64,000 nucleotides of DNA, taken from NCBI GenBank assembly GCA_000720995.1, contig JOEL01000027.1, positions 1 through 64,000 on the forward strand, in the 5' to 3' direction. This DNA is from Streptomyces celluloflavus. Lineage in GTDB: Bacteria; Actinomycetota; Actinomycetes; Streptomycetales; Streptomycetaceae. The first letter of the stretch is position 1; each line of letters begins with the position of its first letter. A model generated the notes under the pieces. That model saw only the letters and a program-made list of their open reading frames with translations, was not told the origin of the DNA and ran no database searches. The position numbers and the translations under genes were made by a program. Shown here in pieces: positions 8,426-17,288 of the stretch.

Positions 8426-9523
8426 TCACCGGGCGGGGGCCGACGGGGTGACGGGGGCGGGCGCCGGGGTGGACGCGCCAGGGCTGGGGGCGGGGCTCGG
8501 CGGCGCGGGGTGGTCCTCGTCGTCGCCCTCGTCGCCGCCTTGGCCGTTGTCGCCCTTGCCGCCCTTGCCGTCACCGCCTTGGCCGTTGCCGCCCTTGCCG
8601 TCGCCGTCCTGGCCCTGACCGCCCTTGCCGCCGCCCGGCCGGCCGCCGTGGTGCGCGAGGTACTGGCGGCAGAAGGCGTGCACCTTCGCCTGGCCGCCCG
8701 CCGTGCGCTCCAGCAGCCGCAGCGTGCCGGGGTCCATGCTGCCGCGCCGGTCCGATTCGTAGGCGTGGCAGAGCGCGGGGACGAACTTCTTGCGGGCGCC
8801 GTGGCCGGATCCGGGTTCCTTGTCGCCGCCGGTTGCGCCGGTGGTGTCCCGGCCGCCGCCGAATTCCGCGTCACCGGTGCTGCCGGGACCGCCGCCCGGG
8901 GTGGTGCGGCCCGGGGCCGGGGAGCCGCCGGGGCTGATGCCCGGGGTGGGGGTGCCGGGGGTCTGGGAAGCGTCCCGGCCGGGTGTGAGCTGCGGGGGGT
9001 GCGGTGTCACGCCGTCCGGTCCCACGCCCGGCAGCTGGGTTTCGAGCGGTCCGGGGGTCACCGCGGCCGAGATGCTGGCGGCGGGCCCGGGGCCGGCGTC
9101 GTCGCTGCGGAAGGGCGTCGGCAGTACGCCGGTACCGGCCGCGACGGCGACGCCGCCGACCGCGCAGACCAGCAGCGCGGCCGCGAAGCCGCGCCGGACG
9201 GGCCGTCCGAGCCGGATGCGCTCGACGATGCCGAGGCTGCGCACGGTGTCGAGGGTGTGGACGGTGTGCCCGGCCGGGTCCTGGCCGGCCGGGCCACGGG
9301 CCTGGTCGCCGGCGCCGTCCTGGGCGCGGCGGAACGCGGCCAGTGCGGCTTCCTCGCCGGGCAGCGCGGTGGTCTCGGCCGGTCCGGCCCCGGCCGCCGC
9401 GGCGGCGGCCAGCAGTTCCGTCAGTTCGCGGGCCCCGGCGCCGTCCTGGGCGCCGACCGGCTCACCGCGCAGCAACCGCTCCGCGGCGTCCCTGTCGAGC
9501 CAGCTGTACCGCTCGTCGGCCAT
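8426..9523 (-). CDS. Membrane partner of the ECF sigma factor (anti-sigma-like)
   Basis: The 365-residue protein has a cytoplasmic N-terminal half of about 115 residues, one membrane segment (AALLVCAVGGVAVAAG), and an external part with a Pro/Thr/Gly-rich linker and a small Cys-containing block (FVPALCHAYESD through VHAFCRQYLAHHGG). The C-terminus is a repetitive Gly-Lys-Asp tract (GGKGGQGQDGDGKGG and variants), then Pro/Ala. Its ATG overlaps the sigma factor stop by one base (TGATG). Position and topology suggest an anti-sigma factor, but I see no canonical zinc anti-sigma motif. Confidence 0.7.
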   Translation of the reverse strand: MADERYSWLDRDAAERLLRGEPVGAQDGAGARELTELLAAAAAAGAGPAETTALPGEEAALAAFRRAQDGAGDQARGPAGQDPAGHTVHTLDTVRSLGIVERIRLGRPVRRGFAAALLVCAVGGVAVAAGTGVLPTPFRSDDAGPGPAASISAAVTPGPLETQLPGVGPDGVTPHPPQLTPGRDASQTPGTPTPGISPGGSPAPGRTTPGGGPGSTGDAEFGGGRDTTGATGGDKEPGSGHGARKKFVPALCHAYESDRRGSMDPGTLRLLERTAGGQAKVHAFCRQYLAHHGGRPGGGKGGQGQDGDGKGGNGQGGDGKGGKGDNGQGGDEGDDEDHPAPPSPAPSPGASTPAPAPVTPSAPAR

Positions 9524-10353
9524 CACATGTCCTTCTGCGTCCGTGCGGCCGTTTCCGTCACACCGGGTACGTACGATTCGGCGGCGCCGTCCCGGCATCC
9601 GCGGCCCTGTGCGGGCACCCCGCCCACCGTTCCGCCACCCCCGCGCGGGGGCCGCGCGGGCCGGGCGGCGCAGGTGCCCCCGCCCTGGGCGGCACCGTCC
9701 GCGCCGCCGCACGCGGGCCCAGCCGCGGCGCACCCCGCGCCGCCGCCCGCCGCCGCGTCCGGCTCCCCGCCGGCGCCGCCCGCCGCGGGCTCCTCGGCGA
9801 TCAGCTCGGCGAGCCGCCGCAGGCCCCGGTGCGCGGCGGTGCGCACCGCGCCGGGCCGCTTGCCCAGCACCTGCGCCGTGCTCTTGGCGTCCAGCCCGAC
9901 CACCACGCGCAGCACCACGGCCTCGGCCTGGTCCTGCGGCAGCCGGGCTATCAGCCGCAGGGTGCGGCCGGTGCCCAGCGCCTCCAGCGCCTCGCCCGCG
10001 GTGTCGGCCGCGCCGGGGGTGTCGGCCAGTTCGCTCTCGTCGCCGCCGATCGCGGGGCGGCGGCCGCGCATCCGTATGTGGTCCAGGGCGCGGTTGCGGG
10101 CGATACGCGCGGCCCAGCCGCGGAAGCGGTCCGCGTCGCCGCTGAACCGTGCGAGGTCACGGGTGATCTGGAGCCATGTTTCGGACGTGACGTCCTCGGC
10201 ATCCGCATCACCCACCAACGTCCGTACATATCCGAGAAGTCGGGAATGTACGGCGCGGTAGACGGTACGGAACGCCGCCTCGTCGCCGCCCTGGGCCGCC
10301 TGCACGGCAACCGTCAGCCGGTCGTCGTCCGGCTGAATGTCGTCCCCTCGCAC
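9523..10353 (-). CDS. ECF RNA polymerase sigma factor
   Basis: About 276 residues. Region 2 is seen as AAFRTVYRAVHSRLLGYVRTLVGDADAEDVTSETWLQI and RFRGWAARIARNRALDHIRMR, split by a short spacer. Region 4 is LIARLPQDQAEAVVLRVVVGL then VLGKRPGAVRTAAHRGLRRL. A Gly/Ala/Pro-rich tail of about 75 residues follows region 4. The GTG at 10351-10353 is chosen as start with GGATGG upstream; other GTG codons are possible. It is coupled to the membrane protein gene downstream. Confidence 0.88.
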   Translation of the reverse strand: MRGDDIQPDDDRLTVAVQAAQGGDEAAFRTVYRAVHSRLLGYVRTLVGDADAEDVTSETWLQITRDLARFSGDADRFRGWAARIARNRALDHIRMRGRRPAIGGDESELADTPGAADTAGEALEALGTGRTLRLIARLPQDQAEAVVLRVVVGLDAKSTAQVLGKRPGAVRTAAHRGLRRLAELIAEEPAAGGAGGEPDAAAGGGAGCAAAGPACGGADGAAQGGGTCAARPARPPRGGGGTVGGVPAQGRGCRDGAAESYVPGVTETAARTQKDM

Positions 10354-11132
10354 GGGTCCATCCTGTCGCACGCGGAAACTCCGCCGCCCCGTCCTTGCCC
10401 CTTTGGTTACCGCGCCCGGCCGCCGCGCTCCATCAACACGCCCGGCATCCCGCCCGGCAGTCGGTCCCGGCCGCCGCCCGCCGGAAACCACGGCGCTCCT
10501 GCGCGCTTCCGGCGCCCCGGCTGTTCCCGCTGACCGTAACCCGACCGCCCGCCCGACCCTCACCCGGGCCACCGCACGACGCGACAGACGCCACCGACAC
10601 GGCCACACCCGGGCCGCGCCGCCTCCGCCGCGGCCCCCGCGGCCGCCCCTCGTGTGACGCTTTCGCGCCGTCCGGCGCTGTACCGGATAGAGGGCCGTCA
10701 CCGGCCCTCCGCGAGCGGCGGCCGGGGCCTCTCCTGTGGGGGGTGGCGGCACCGGCCGCCCCTCGCTCGCCTGAACGGCCTTCGTCTGAACGGGCCTTGC
10801 CTGAACGGTCTTCGTCTGAACGGCCTTGCGTACGTGGATGGGTACGCGAGCAGCCCCCGCCGCCGGCTGAGACAGATCGGCCCGCCCTCACCGAGGCGAC
10901 CGGCCCCTCTCCGCTCACACCCATCGGCAGCGAACGCATACGGATTCCAACACCCCGGTCGGTTTAATTGAACCGAGTTTGCGCCACAACTGGCTATATC
11001 CAGCCCTCCCGTAACACAAGCAATCGCGACGAAGTCGACAAACGGTTTGATGGGCGAAGCCGGCTGGGTGCATTGTCAGTGGCGCAGCGTAGGTTCGTAG
11101 TGCGACTGAACGCAGAGGTTCTGGGGGGAACC
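10354..11132. other. Intergenic region upstream of the ESX toxin locus
   Basis: About 780 bases lie between the sigma factor and the WXG100 gene. I find no gene I trust; open frames are rich in Arg/Pro. The segment contains a tandem 15-bp repeat (10771-10830) and turns AT-richer from 10,960 to 11,060, where the toxin operon promoter probably lies. Confidence 0.6.
10771..10830. repeat. Four tandem 15-bp repeats
   Basis: Units start CTGAACGG at 10771, 10786, 10801 and 10816 and alternate between endings TTCGT and TTGC. The 15-bp period keeps every frame open, so nearby open frames show five-residue repeats. No function is evident. Confidence 0.8.
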
Positions 11133-11462
11133 GTGACCGATTCCGGCTTCGACGTCGACACAGACCAATTGAAGAACGAAGCACCGAAATTCCACAGGGA
11201 GTCCGCCGCCTTGGCGAAGGCGGCGGAGAAACTGAAGCACTCACTCGACGGGCTCGGCGCGTCATGGGGGAACGACGAGCAAGGGAAGAAGTTCGAGGGT
11301 GTCTACAGCCCGCATCGCGCACAGATAGAGCGTGCCGCCGATGCGTTGACGAAGGGGCTGGAGAGCATCCACAAGTCCATGAAGGACATGGCAGATAACC
11401 ACGAGGAAGTGGATCGCTCCAACGCCTCGGGCTTCAAGCCGCATGGGACCGGCGCACATTGA
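11133..11462 (+). CDS. WXG100-like ESX protein
   Basis: The 109-residue, largely helical protein has a central SWGNDEQG turn between two helices, as in EsxA-type WXG100 proteins. GTG 11133 is preferred because GGGGGGAA precedes it closely. Its stop overlaps the TTG start of the toxin gene, so the two are co-translated; it probably pairs with or chaperones the toxin's N-terminal helical domain for type VII secretion. Confidence 0.78.
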   Translation: MTDSGFDVDTDQLKNEAPKFHRESAALAKAAEKLKHSLDGLGASWGNDEQGKKFEGVYSPHRAQIERAADALTKGLESIHKSMKDMADNHEEVDRSNASGFKPHGTGAH

Positions 11463-12766
11463 GTGCCGGAGACAAGATCAAGGAGATCGTTCAAGATCTG
11501 ACGGGCATGTGGTGGCCGGAAGGGGACGAGGACGAGCTCCGGGAAGCCGCACGGGCTTGGCGGACCTTCGCAGAAGACGTAAAGGACATCACCTCGGCGA
11601 CGCATAAGTCCGCCCAGGACGTCATCGACAACAACAAAGGCAAGTCGATCGACGCCTTCGAGACTTTCTGGCGCAAGTATCACGGCGGGGGCAAGGGGTA
11701 CCTGGACGACCTCGCCTCCGCCGCGGAGGACATGGCCAAGGCGCTGGACAAGTTCGCGGACCAGATCGCCGAGGCGAAGAAGAAGATCGAGCACGAGCTG
11801 GAGATCGCCGGCGCGGTCCTGGTGGCCGGTACGGCCCTGGCGATCTTCACCGGCGGCATCAGTGAGGTCGCAGCGGTCGGCGCCACCGAAGCGATCGTTG
11901 CCGCGGCGAGCACAGCGGGCCTCGCCGTTTCCGCCACCGTCGCCGAGATCGCCGGAACAGTCCTCGCCACTGCCGCCATCGGCGGCATCGAGGCCATCAC
12001 GGTGGACGTGGTCGTCGCCCAGGGCGGCAGGAATCTGCTCGGCGATCAGCGGGGCATCAACGCCGCCGAAATCAAGGATGCCGGCGTCTCCGGCATGCTC
12101 CTGGGCGGCGCCGTCGGCGGAGCCGCCCGCGGCGTCAAGGCGGTGGCGGACGCCGGAGGCATCAAGAATGTCCTGGGCGGCATGAAGCTGGACGGCCTGG
12201 GCCGACTCGACATCTCACTCCCCGATCTCCGCATGCGGCTGCCCAACCCGGGCGGCCCACGCCTGGCGACGGCCGACGAAGGTCCCGTCGGCCCAACCGG
12301 CCGGCCGCTGATGCGCAGCGCTGAACACGGCGGAGGGGGAGGCCGGGCACCTCAAAAGCCAATCCCCCCATACTGCAAGCCACTGGACAGCATCGGGCGG
12401 GCGACCGGCGTCGAAACGACGATCACGCACGACATGCTCGACGCCGGCACCAAGGCATCGCGGCGGGTGAAGCCACCTGGCTGGGAGGGGGAAGCCGCAG
12501 ACCACACGCGTGGCCACCTGTTGGCCCGGTCCTTGGGCGGCGATGGCAGGTCGGAAGCAAATATTGCGATCATGTACGACAAGGCCAATAACGAGGCCAT
12601 GAAAGACATAGAGCTGCAAATCTACGACACTGTGAAGAACAAAGGGCCTGTGGATTACTCCGCCACTCCCGTCTACGCACATCCGGGCGATCTCATACCT
12701 GCCGGTATCCACATCGAGGCGGCAGGATCCGGACTACACATCAATCAGACGATCATCAACAAGTAG
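11459..12766 (+). CDS. ESX-delivered polymorphic toxin with C-terminal nuclease domain
   Basis: This 435-residue protein has three parts. Residues 1-115 are helical and include a Trp-rich start (MWWPEGDEDELREAARAW), like WXG/LXG trafficking domains. Residues 117-235 are very hydrophobic and Ala/Gly-rich. After a linker, residues 300-435 carry DHTRGHLLARSLGG at about 348-361 and the conserved Asn residues of NANxA spacing (SEANIA, KANNEAM), matching DNA/RNA non-specific endonucleases with a DRGH-type motif. The TTG start overlaps the upstream WXG gene. The immunity gene follows six bases downstream. Confidence 0.8.
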   Translation: MSAGDKIKEIVQDLTGMWWPEGDEDELREAARAWRTFAEDVKDITSATHKSAQDVIDNNKGKSIDAFETFWRKYHGGGKGYLDDLASAAEDMAKALDKFADQIAEAKKKIEHELEIAGAVLVAGTALAIFTGGISEVAAVGATEAIVAAASTAGLAVSATVAEIAGTVLATAAIGGIEAITVDVVVAQGGRNLLGDQRGINAAEIKDAGVSGMLLGGAVGGAARGVKAVADAGGIKNVLGGMKLDGLGRLDISLPDLRMRLPNPGGPRLATADEGPVGPTGRPLMRSAEHGGGGGRAPQKPIPPYCKPLDSIGRATGVETTITHDMLDAGTKASRRVKPPGWEGEAADHTRGHLLARSLGGDGRSEANIAIMYDKANNEAMKDIELQIYDTVKNKGPVDYSATPVYAHPGDLIPAGIHIEAAGSGLHINQTIINK

Positions 12767-12772
12767 GTGGGC

Positions 12773-13303
12773 ATGTCCGATCTGGATCTCTTGGCGTCGT
12801 TTCCTGCATATGGTGAGGGAGGCCCGGTGCTCAACGACTGGGCTGACGCGGAGAAGAGTCTCGGCGTGGTCTTCCCCGAACGATTCAAGCGCTTCTTGGG
12901 AGTGTTCGGTGGGACAAAATTTGACAACTTCTTGCGTGTCTACCGCGCTGGGGCAGAGAACCAAAACGTGAATTTGGTCCACCGGACACTGGCCGCACGC
13001 GAAACCATGGAGAGGACGCGTGAGGAGATCCGGGACCTGCTGGCGGAGCGAGGGTCAAGCCCGTCCGAGCTTGTTCGTTGGGGAGGCACGGACAATGCAG
13101 ATCTGTGCTTCTTGATTCCGCATGAGGATCCGGACCGGTGGGCTGTCCTCACAGTGATCGGTCGAGGTGACGAATACGACCTGTACGAAGGGCCCGTGGA
13201 GAGCTACCTCCTGCGTGTCCTGAGAGGCGACTTGGTGAGCGAGGTCTTCCCCGAGGACTTCCCCGACGAGGAGCCCAGCTACGAGCGCAACCCGTGGATC
13301 TAA
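12773..13303 (+). CDS. SUKH (SMI1/KNR4) family immunity protein
   Basis: The 176-residue acidic protein begins with the SUKH signature: DWADAEKSLGVVFPERFKRFLGVFGG, followed by a central TDNADLCFLIP strand and WAVLTVIGRG. SUKH proteins neutralise co-encoded nuclease toxins by direct binding. ATG 12773 is favoured over a GTG six bases earlier. It lies immediately after the toxin and shares its operon; a perfect terminator follows. Confidence 0.85.
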   Translation: MSDLDLLASFPAYGEGGPVLNDWADAEKSLGVVFPERFKRFLGVFGGTKFDNFLRVYRAGAENQNVNLVHRTLAARETMERTREEIRDLLAERGSSPSELVRWGGTDNADLCFLIPHEDPDRWAVLTVIGRGDEYDLYEGPVESYLLRVLRGDLVSEVFPEDFPDEEPSYERNPWI

Positions 13304-13373
13304 CGGGTACAGCGACGCGCCTCCGATCCGGTCATCCGGCGGCACCACCGAATAGCGGGACAACCCTTAGGCC

Positions 13374-13405
13374 GGTGGGGGGACGGCCGGGGCCGTCCCC
13401 CCACC
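13374..13405. terminator. Perfect 14-bp bidirectional terminator
   Basis: GGTGGGGGGACGGC (13374-13387), a CGGG loop and the exact complement at 13392-13405 lie between the convergent immunity and hexosaminidase genes. Confidence 0.85.
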
Positions 13406-13410
13406 GCCCC

Positions 13411-15111
13411 TCAGATCTGTCCCCCCAACGCCTTGAAGTCCGCCCAGGACAGTGCCGGTTTCCGGGGGTCCCACAGTTTCTGGACGAGCGCCCGGAGCGG
13501 CATCCGGATCCCGTGTGCGATCTGGTCCGGTGTCTGTGCCTTGGCCAGATCGTTCCAGATCGCGAACCGGGCGCCCGGTACCCGGTCGGGTCCGGTCTGG
13601 TCCGTGCCGACGGAGACCGGTTCGGTGCCGCGCAGTACCCGCGGGGTCCACTCCCGGTAGATGCGCTCGCCGGTCGGATAGATGAAGTTGTTCGGCTGGC
13701 CGAGCACGTAGTAGAGGTACTCGTCGTTGAGGTTCATGACGGTGCGGCCCTCGCGCAGGAACTCCGCCGGGTCGCGCGCCCCGATCTCCTTGCCGGTCCA
13801 GTAGGCGACCGTACGGTCCTTGTCGGCGGCCACCTTCCCGCCGCGGAAGAACCCGTCGTTCCACGCCTCGACGCGGTTGCGGCCCGCCGCCCGCACGGTC
13901 TGCTGCCGGTCGTTGAGCCAGCCGGTCGCCAGGTCCTTGATGGTGGCGCCCGTGCCGTACTTCTGCTGGGCGGCCTTCGCCAGACCCGGGAACGACGCCG
14001 CCGGGTCGCTGACGGTCAGCGCCTGGTACTCGTCGCCGCCCAGATGCCAGTACCCGTCGGCGCCCTTGGGGACGGTGAACAGCTCGGCGTACTCGCGCAG
14101 CAGGTCGTCGACGAGCGCCGCGGACTTGGGGTTCGCGATGTCGATCGCGCCGTGCACCGCCTTCCCCTGGGCGTTGCGCAGCTGGAGGTCGGGGTGCTTG
14201 GCGAGTACGGCGCCCAGGTGGCCGGGTGAGTCGAGTTCCGGGATGACGGTGACGTGCAGGCTCGTGGCGAGCTGCACCAGATGGCGGACCTGGTCCTTGG
14301 TGAGGTGGTCCGCGGAGACGATCTCGGGGTGCGAGGAGCTCTCGATACGGAAGCCCTGGTCGTCGGAGAAGTGCAGCTGGAACTGGTTGAGCTTGAGGTC
14401 GGCGATCTCCCGGATGCGGGCCTCGATCCACTCCGCGCTGAACGGCTTGCGGGCGTTGTCCAGCAGCAGACCGCGCTGCGGACGGTCCGGCCGGTCCTCG
14501 ATGGTGCCCTCGGGCAGCCCGCCCCCGGTGCGGACGGCCTGCTTGACGGTGCGGGTGGCGTTGAAGATGCCGGCGTCGGTGGGGGCCGCGAGGGTGAGGC
14601 GGGTGTCGCGGGCGGTGAGGGTGTACGCCTCGTCGGCGGTGTCGCGGACCGGCGCGCCCTCCTTGCCGGTGAGCTTCACCTCGACGTCCCCGGGCCGTAC
14701 GGTCTGGTCGCCCCAGACCACCGGGAGCCCGCCCAGATCGGCGGCGAGCAGCCGGGCCTCGTCGGCGACGCCGCTCCGTTCACCGGCCGGCACCACCACC
14801 CGGGCCCCCTTGGTGGGCCGCCAGCCGCGCCCGTCGGCCGCCCGGAACTCACGGACGGCCGGGATGGTGCGCGGCGCGCCGGTCACCGCCGCCCAGGTGG
14901 GCGTCGGGGCGGCGGACGGGCTCGCCGCGGCGCCGGTGCTGCCGGGCGGCTCGGTGTCCGCGGCGCCGGAGCAGCCGGTCAGCGCCAGCGCCGAGGCGAG
15001 CGCGGGGACCGCCAGCGCGGCCCAGGCCGCGGGGGCGCGCCGCGACGGGCGCGCGGGCCCGGACGGCCGTGGTGCCCGTGCGGAACCCGTCCGCCGCATC
15101 GGTTTCGACAT
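13411..15111 (-). CDS. GH20 beta-N-acetylhexosaminidase lipoprotein
   Basis: The 566-residue protein has a lipobox (LALTGC, Cys47) after an Arg-rich start, an N-terminal GH20b-like domain and a catalytic barrel. Seen are LHFSDDQGFRIE, VIPELDSPGHLGA and WHLGGDEY, the last giving the Asp361-Glu362 pair that orients the 2-acetamido group and acts as general acid. It would cleave terminal GlcNAc or GalNAc outside the cell, for instance from chitin fragments or wall sugars. It is single, convergent with the toxin operon. Confidence 0.92.
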   Translation of the reverse strand: MSKPMRRTGSARAPRPSGPARPSRRAPAAWAALAVPALASALALTGCSGAADTEPPGSTGAAASPSAAPTPTWAAVTGAPRTIPAVREFRAADGRGWRPTKGARVVVPAGERSGVADEARLLAADLGGLPVVWGDQTVRPGDVEVKLTGKEGAPVRDTADEAYTLTARDTRLTLAAPTDAGIFNATRTVKQAVRTGGGLPEGTIEDRPDRPQRGLLLDNARKPFSAEWIEARIREIADLKLNQFQLHFSDDQGFRIESSSHPEIVSADHLTKDQVRHLVQLATSLHVTVIPELDSPGHLGAVLAKHPDLQLRNAQGKAVHGAIDIANPKSAALVDDLLREYAELFTVPKGADGYWHLGGDEYQALTVSDPAASFPGLAKAAQQKYGTGATIKDLATGWLNDRQQTVRAAGRNRVEAWNDGFFRGGKVAADKDRTVAYWTGKEIGARDPAEFLREGRTVMNLNDEYLYYVLGQPNNFIYPTGERIYREWTPRVLRGTEPVSVGTDQTGPDRVPGARFAIWNDLAKAQTPDQIAHGIRMPLRALVQKLWDPRKPALSWADFKALGGQI

Positions 15112-15652
15112 CGTGCAATCCTCACTGTTCGGGGCGTGGACACTGCCGGATACCCGGACCGGCCGTCCACCGGGGACGCGGCAGCTCTCTCATCCGGGTG
15201 AAATTCGCGCATCCCTCAGACAATGGCCGACAACCGTCGTTACTTTGGCGTCTCGATCCGTCACTCCCTTCCCAGGGCTCCCGCATCGCGGGATTTCGGC
15301 CGGAATTCCGGCCGGATGCCGCGCACAGCTCCCGCTCCGGCGGCGGCCGCACCACTCCCCGCCGCTTCCGCAGGCGCCCGGCACCGTCCGCTCCCGTCCA
15401 GCTTCCGTCAGCCACCCGCCCCGCACCCGCCGAACAGACCCGTTCAGATCACTCGCATCCCCCTACACCACGCCAAACGACTCCAGAGCAGACCAGACCA
15501 CTACAAGCCACCCCGTAGTCGCTCCAGGCCCACTCCCGATCCACTCCCGATCCACTCCAGGCCCCCCTCCCCTCACTCCCCGCGCCCGCCCCGCATCCGT
15601 CCCGTCCGAGGAGCCCACGCTGTCCGGTGACACCCCGGCCGCCCGGCCGACG
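15112..15652. other. Intergenic region upstream of OHCU decarboxylase
   Basis: About 540 bases, presumably holding the hexosaminidase promoter. I see a palindrome GGAATTCCGGCC repeated head to tail (around 15300-15314) and a short tandem CACTCCCGATC run near 15530-15555. The open frames are Pro/Arg/His-rich and not convincing genes. Confidence 0.5.
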
Positions 15653-16210
15653 ATGCTGCATCCTCCGCTCGCGCCCCGCTACGGCATACCGCCGCGGTCC
15701 CGCGTCACGCTGCCGCCGAGCCCGTCGGCCGGCGCCGGACTGGACCGTTTCAACACCGCCGCGCCGGATGACGCCCGGGCCGCGCTGCTGACCTGCTGCG
15801 GCAGCCGCCGCTGGGCCGCCCGGATCGCCGCGTACCGCCCGTACCCCGACCTGGAGTCCCTGCTCGCCGCCTCCGACGAAGCCTGTTACGACATGGCACC
15901 GGCCGATCTGGACGAGGCGTTCGCCGAGGAATCCGTCTCACCGCACCCGCTGGTCGGCGCGCGCGGCCGGGGCACACTCGCCGCGCATATCGCGCTACGC
16001 GCCGCGCACGCCGAGTACGAGCGGCGCTTCCGTCATGTCTTCGTGATCTGCCTGGACGGCTTCCCCGAGGACGAGCTGCTGGACGCGGTACTGACCGCCA
16101 TCCGCACCCGGCTCGGCAACGAACCGGACGAGGAACGCGCCCGCACCGCGGATGAGCTGCGCAGACTCACCCGCGGACGACTGGCCCGGCTCGCGGCCTC
16201 CCGCCGGTAA
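15653..16210 (+). CDS. OHCU decarboxylase (purine/urate catabolism)
   Basis: About 185 residues of the 2-oxo-4-hydroxy-4-carboxy-5-ureidoimidazoline decarboxylase fold. Visible are LLTCCGSRRWAARIAAYRPY, a HPLVGARG turn with the active-site His-Pro, and YERRFRHVFVICLDG. It would make S-allantoin in urate degradation. The start is uncertain: ATG 15653 lacks a good ribosome site, while an in-frame CTG at 15620 has GAGGAG seven bases upstream. No other urate genes are next to it. Confidence 0.8.
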   Translation: MLHPPLAPRYGIPPRSRVTLPPSPSAGAGLDRFNTAAPDDARAALLTCCGSRRWAARIAAYRPYPDLESLLAASDEACYDMAPADLDEAFAEESVSPHPLVGARGRGTLAAHIALRAAHAEYERRFRHVFVICLDGFPEDELLDAVLTAIRTRLGNEPDEERARTADELRRLTRGRLARLAASRR

Positions 16211-16227
16211 AGACCCACTTCGTACGC

Positions 16228-16261
16228 GTGTGATAGCCCGTTGGTGCCTGTTTGATCACAC
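16228..16261. promoter_or_regulatory. Inverted repeat upstream of the sdh operon
   Basis: GTGTGAT (16228-16234) and ATCACAC (16255-16261) form 7-bp arms 20 bases apart, 130 bases before sdhC. They could be an operator for the operon or a weak terminator of the upstream gene. Confidence 0.4.
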
Positions 16262-16390
16262 CTGCGGACCCCGGCGGGAGGAACCGACAACACGTCGCTA
16301 CGATGTCCAGGGCCGGTGGACCGTACCCGGCCGGGCCAAACCGACAGTGAAGCCGGCTGGCTCCAATCCCCGCTCCCGGAGGGTTTTTCC

Positions 16391-16771
16391 GTGCCGGCTG
16401 GAACGCTGTACCGCGGCCGGGAAGGCATGTGGTCCTGGGTGGCTCATCGAGTCACTGGCGTCCTCATTTTCTTCTTCCTGTTCGTACACGTCCTCGACAC
16501 CGCTCTTGTCCGAGTCTCGCCCGAGGCTTACGACAACGTCGTGGCGACATACAAGACGCCCCTCGTCAACGTGATGGAGTACGGCCTGGTGGCCGCCATC
16601 CTCTTCCACGCGCTCAATGGCCTCCGCGTCATCGCCGTGGACTTCTGGTCGAAGGGCCCCAAGTACCAAAAGCAGCTGCTCTGGACCGTGGTCGGTATCT
16701 GGGTCGTGCTGATGGCCGGTGCTTTCTACCCCGTGTTGCAGCACACCCTGCGCACGCTGTTCGGGAGCTGA
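16391..16771 (+). CDS. sdhC: Succinate dehydrogenase cytochrome b556 subunit
   Basis: The 126-residue protein has three membrane helices and the motifs WSWVAHRVTGVLI and FHALNGLRVIAVD, whose His residues are candidates for heme ligation. GTG 16391 is chosen with GGAGGG seven bases upstream. It is first of the four-gene order sdhC-sdhD-sdhA-sdhB, which is usual for Streptomyces. Confidence 0.95.
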   Translation: MPAGTLYRGREGMWSWVAHRVTGVLIFFFLFVHVLDTALVRVSPEAYDNVVATYKTPLVNVMEYGLVAAILFHALNGLRVIAVDFWSKGPKYQKQLLWTVVGIWVVLMAGAFYPVLQHTLRTLFGS

Positions 16772-16780
16772 TGACGCGAG

Positions 16781-17263
16781 ATGTCTGCTGAAACCCACTC
16801 CCCCGCAGGTGCCACCGAGATGGACAACGTCCCCCTCTACGATGTCGACCACCCCGCCCCGGTGATCGAGCCGCCGCGCAAGCGCACCACGAAGACGCCG
16901 AAGTCGACGCGTACCAACTTCGAGATGTACGGCTGGCTGTTCATGCGGCTGTCCGGCATCGTGCTGGTCGTCCTGGTCCTGGGCCACCTGCTGATCCAGC
17001 TGGTGCTGGACGGCGGCGTCTCCAAGATCGGCTTCGCGTTCGTGGCCGGCCGCTGGGCCTCGCCGTTCTGGCAGGTCTGGGACCTGTGCATGCTGTGGCT
17101 CGCCATGCTGCACGGCGCCAACGGTCTGCGCACCGTCATCAACGACTACGCGCAGCGGGACAACACCCGCTTCTGGCTGAAGATGCTGCTGTACACCGCC
17201 ACGGTGTTCACCGTCCTTCTGGGCACGCTGGTGATCTTCACCTTCGACCCGAACATCCAATAA
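16781..17263 (+). CDS. sdhD: Succinate dehydrogenase hydrophobic membrane anchor subunit
   Basis: The 160-residue protein has a charged N-terminal arm of about 45 residues, then three membrane helices. [18 protein letters not shown] and [18 protein letters not shown] carry the heme/quinone-side residues. It follows sdhC by nine bases and precedes sdhA by 25. With SdhC it anchors the catalytic dimer and passes electrons to menaquinone. Confidence 0.95.
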   Translation: MSAETHSPAGATEMDNVPLYDVDHPAPVIEPPRKRTTKTPKSTRTNFEMYGWLFMRLSGIVLVVLVLGHLLIQLVLDGGVSKIGFAFVAGRWASPFWQVWDLCMLWLAMLHGANGLRTVINDYAQRDNTRFWLKMLLYTATVFTVLLGTLVIFTFDPNIQ

Positions 17264-17288
17264 GGCCCCGGGGCTGAGGTATCCACCC

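Noticed and set aside
10433..10939. 168-codon minus-strand frame with five-residue repeats
   Set aside because: Arg/Gly-rich, no ribosome site, and the repeats come from the 15-bp DNA repeat.
13820..15652. Long plus-strand open frame running into the OHCU decarboxylase
   Set aside because: The upstream part is antisense to the GH20 gene and has no family sequence; only the part from about 15,620 on is real.
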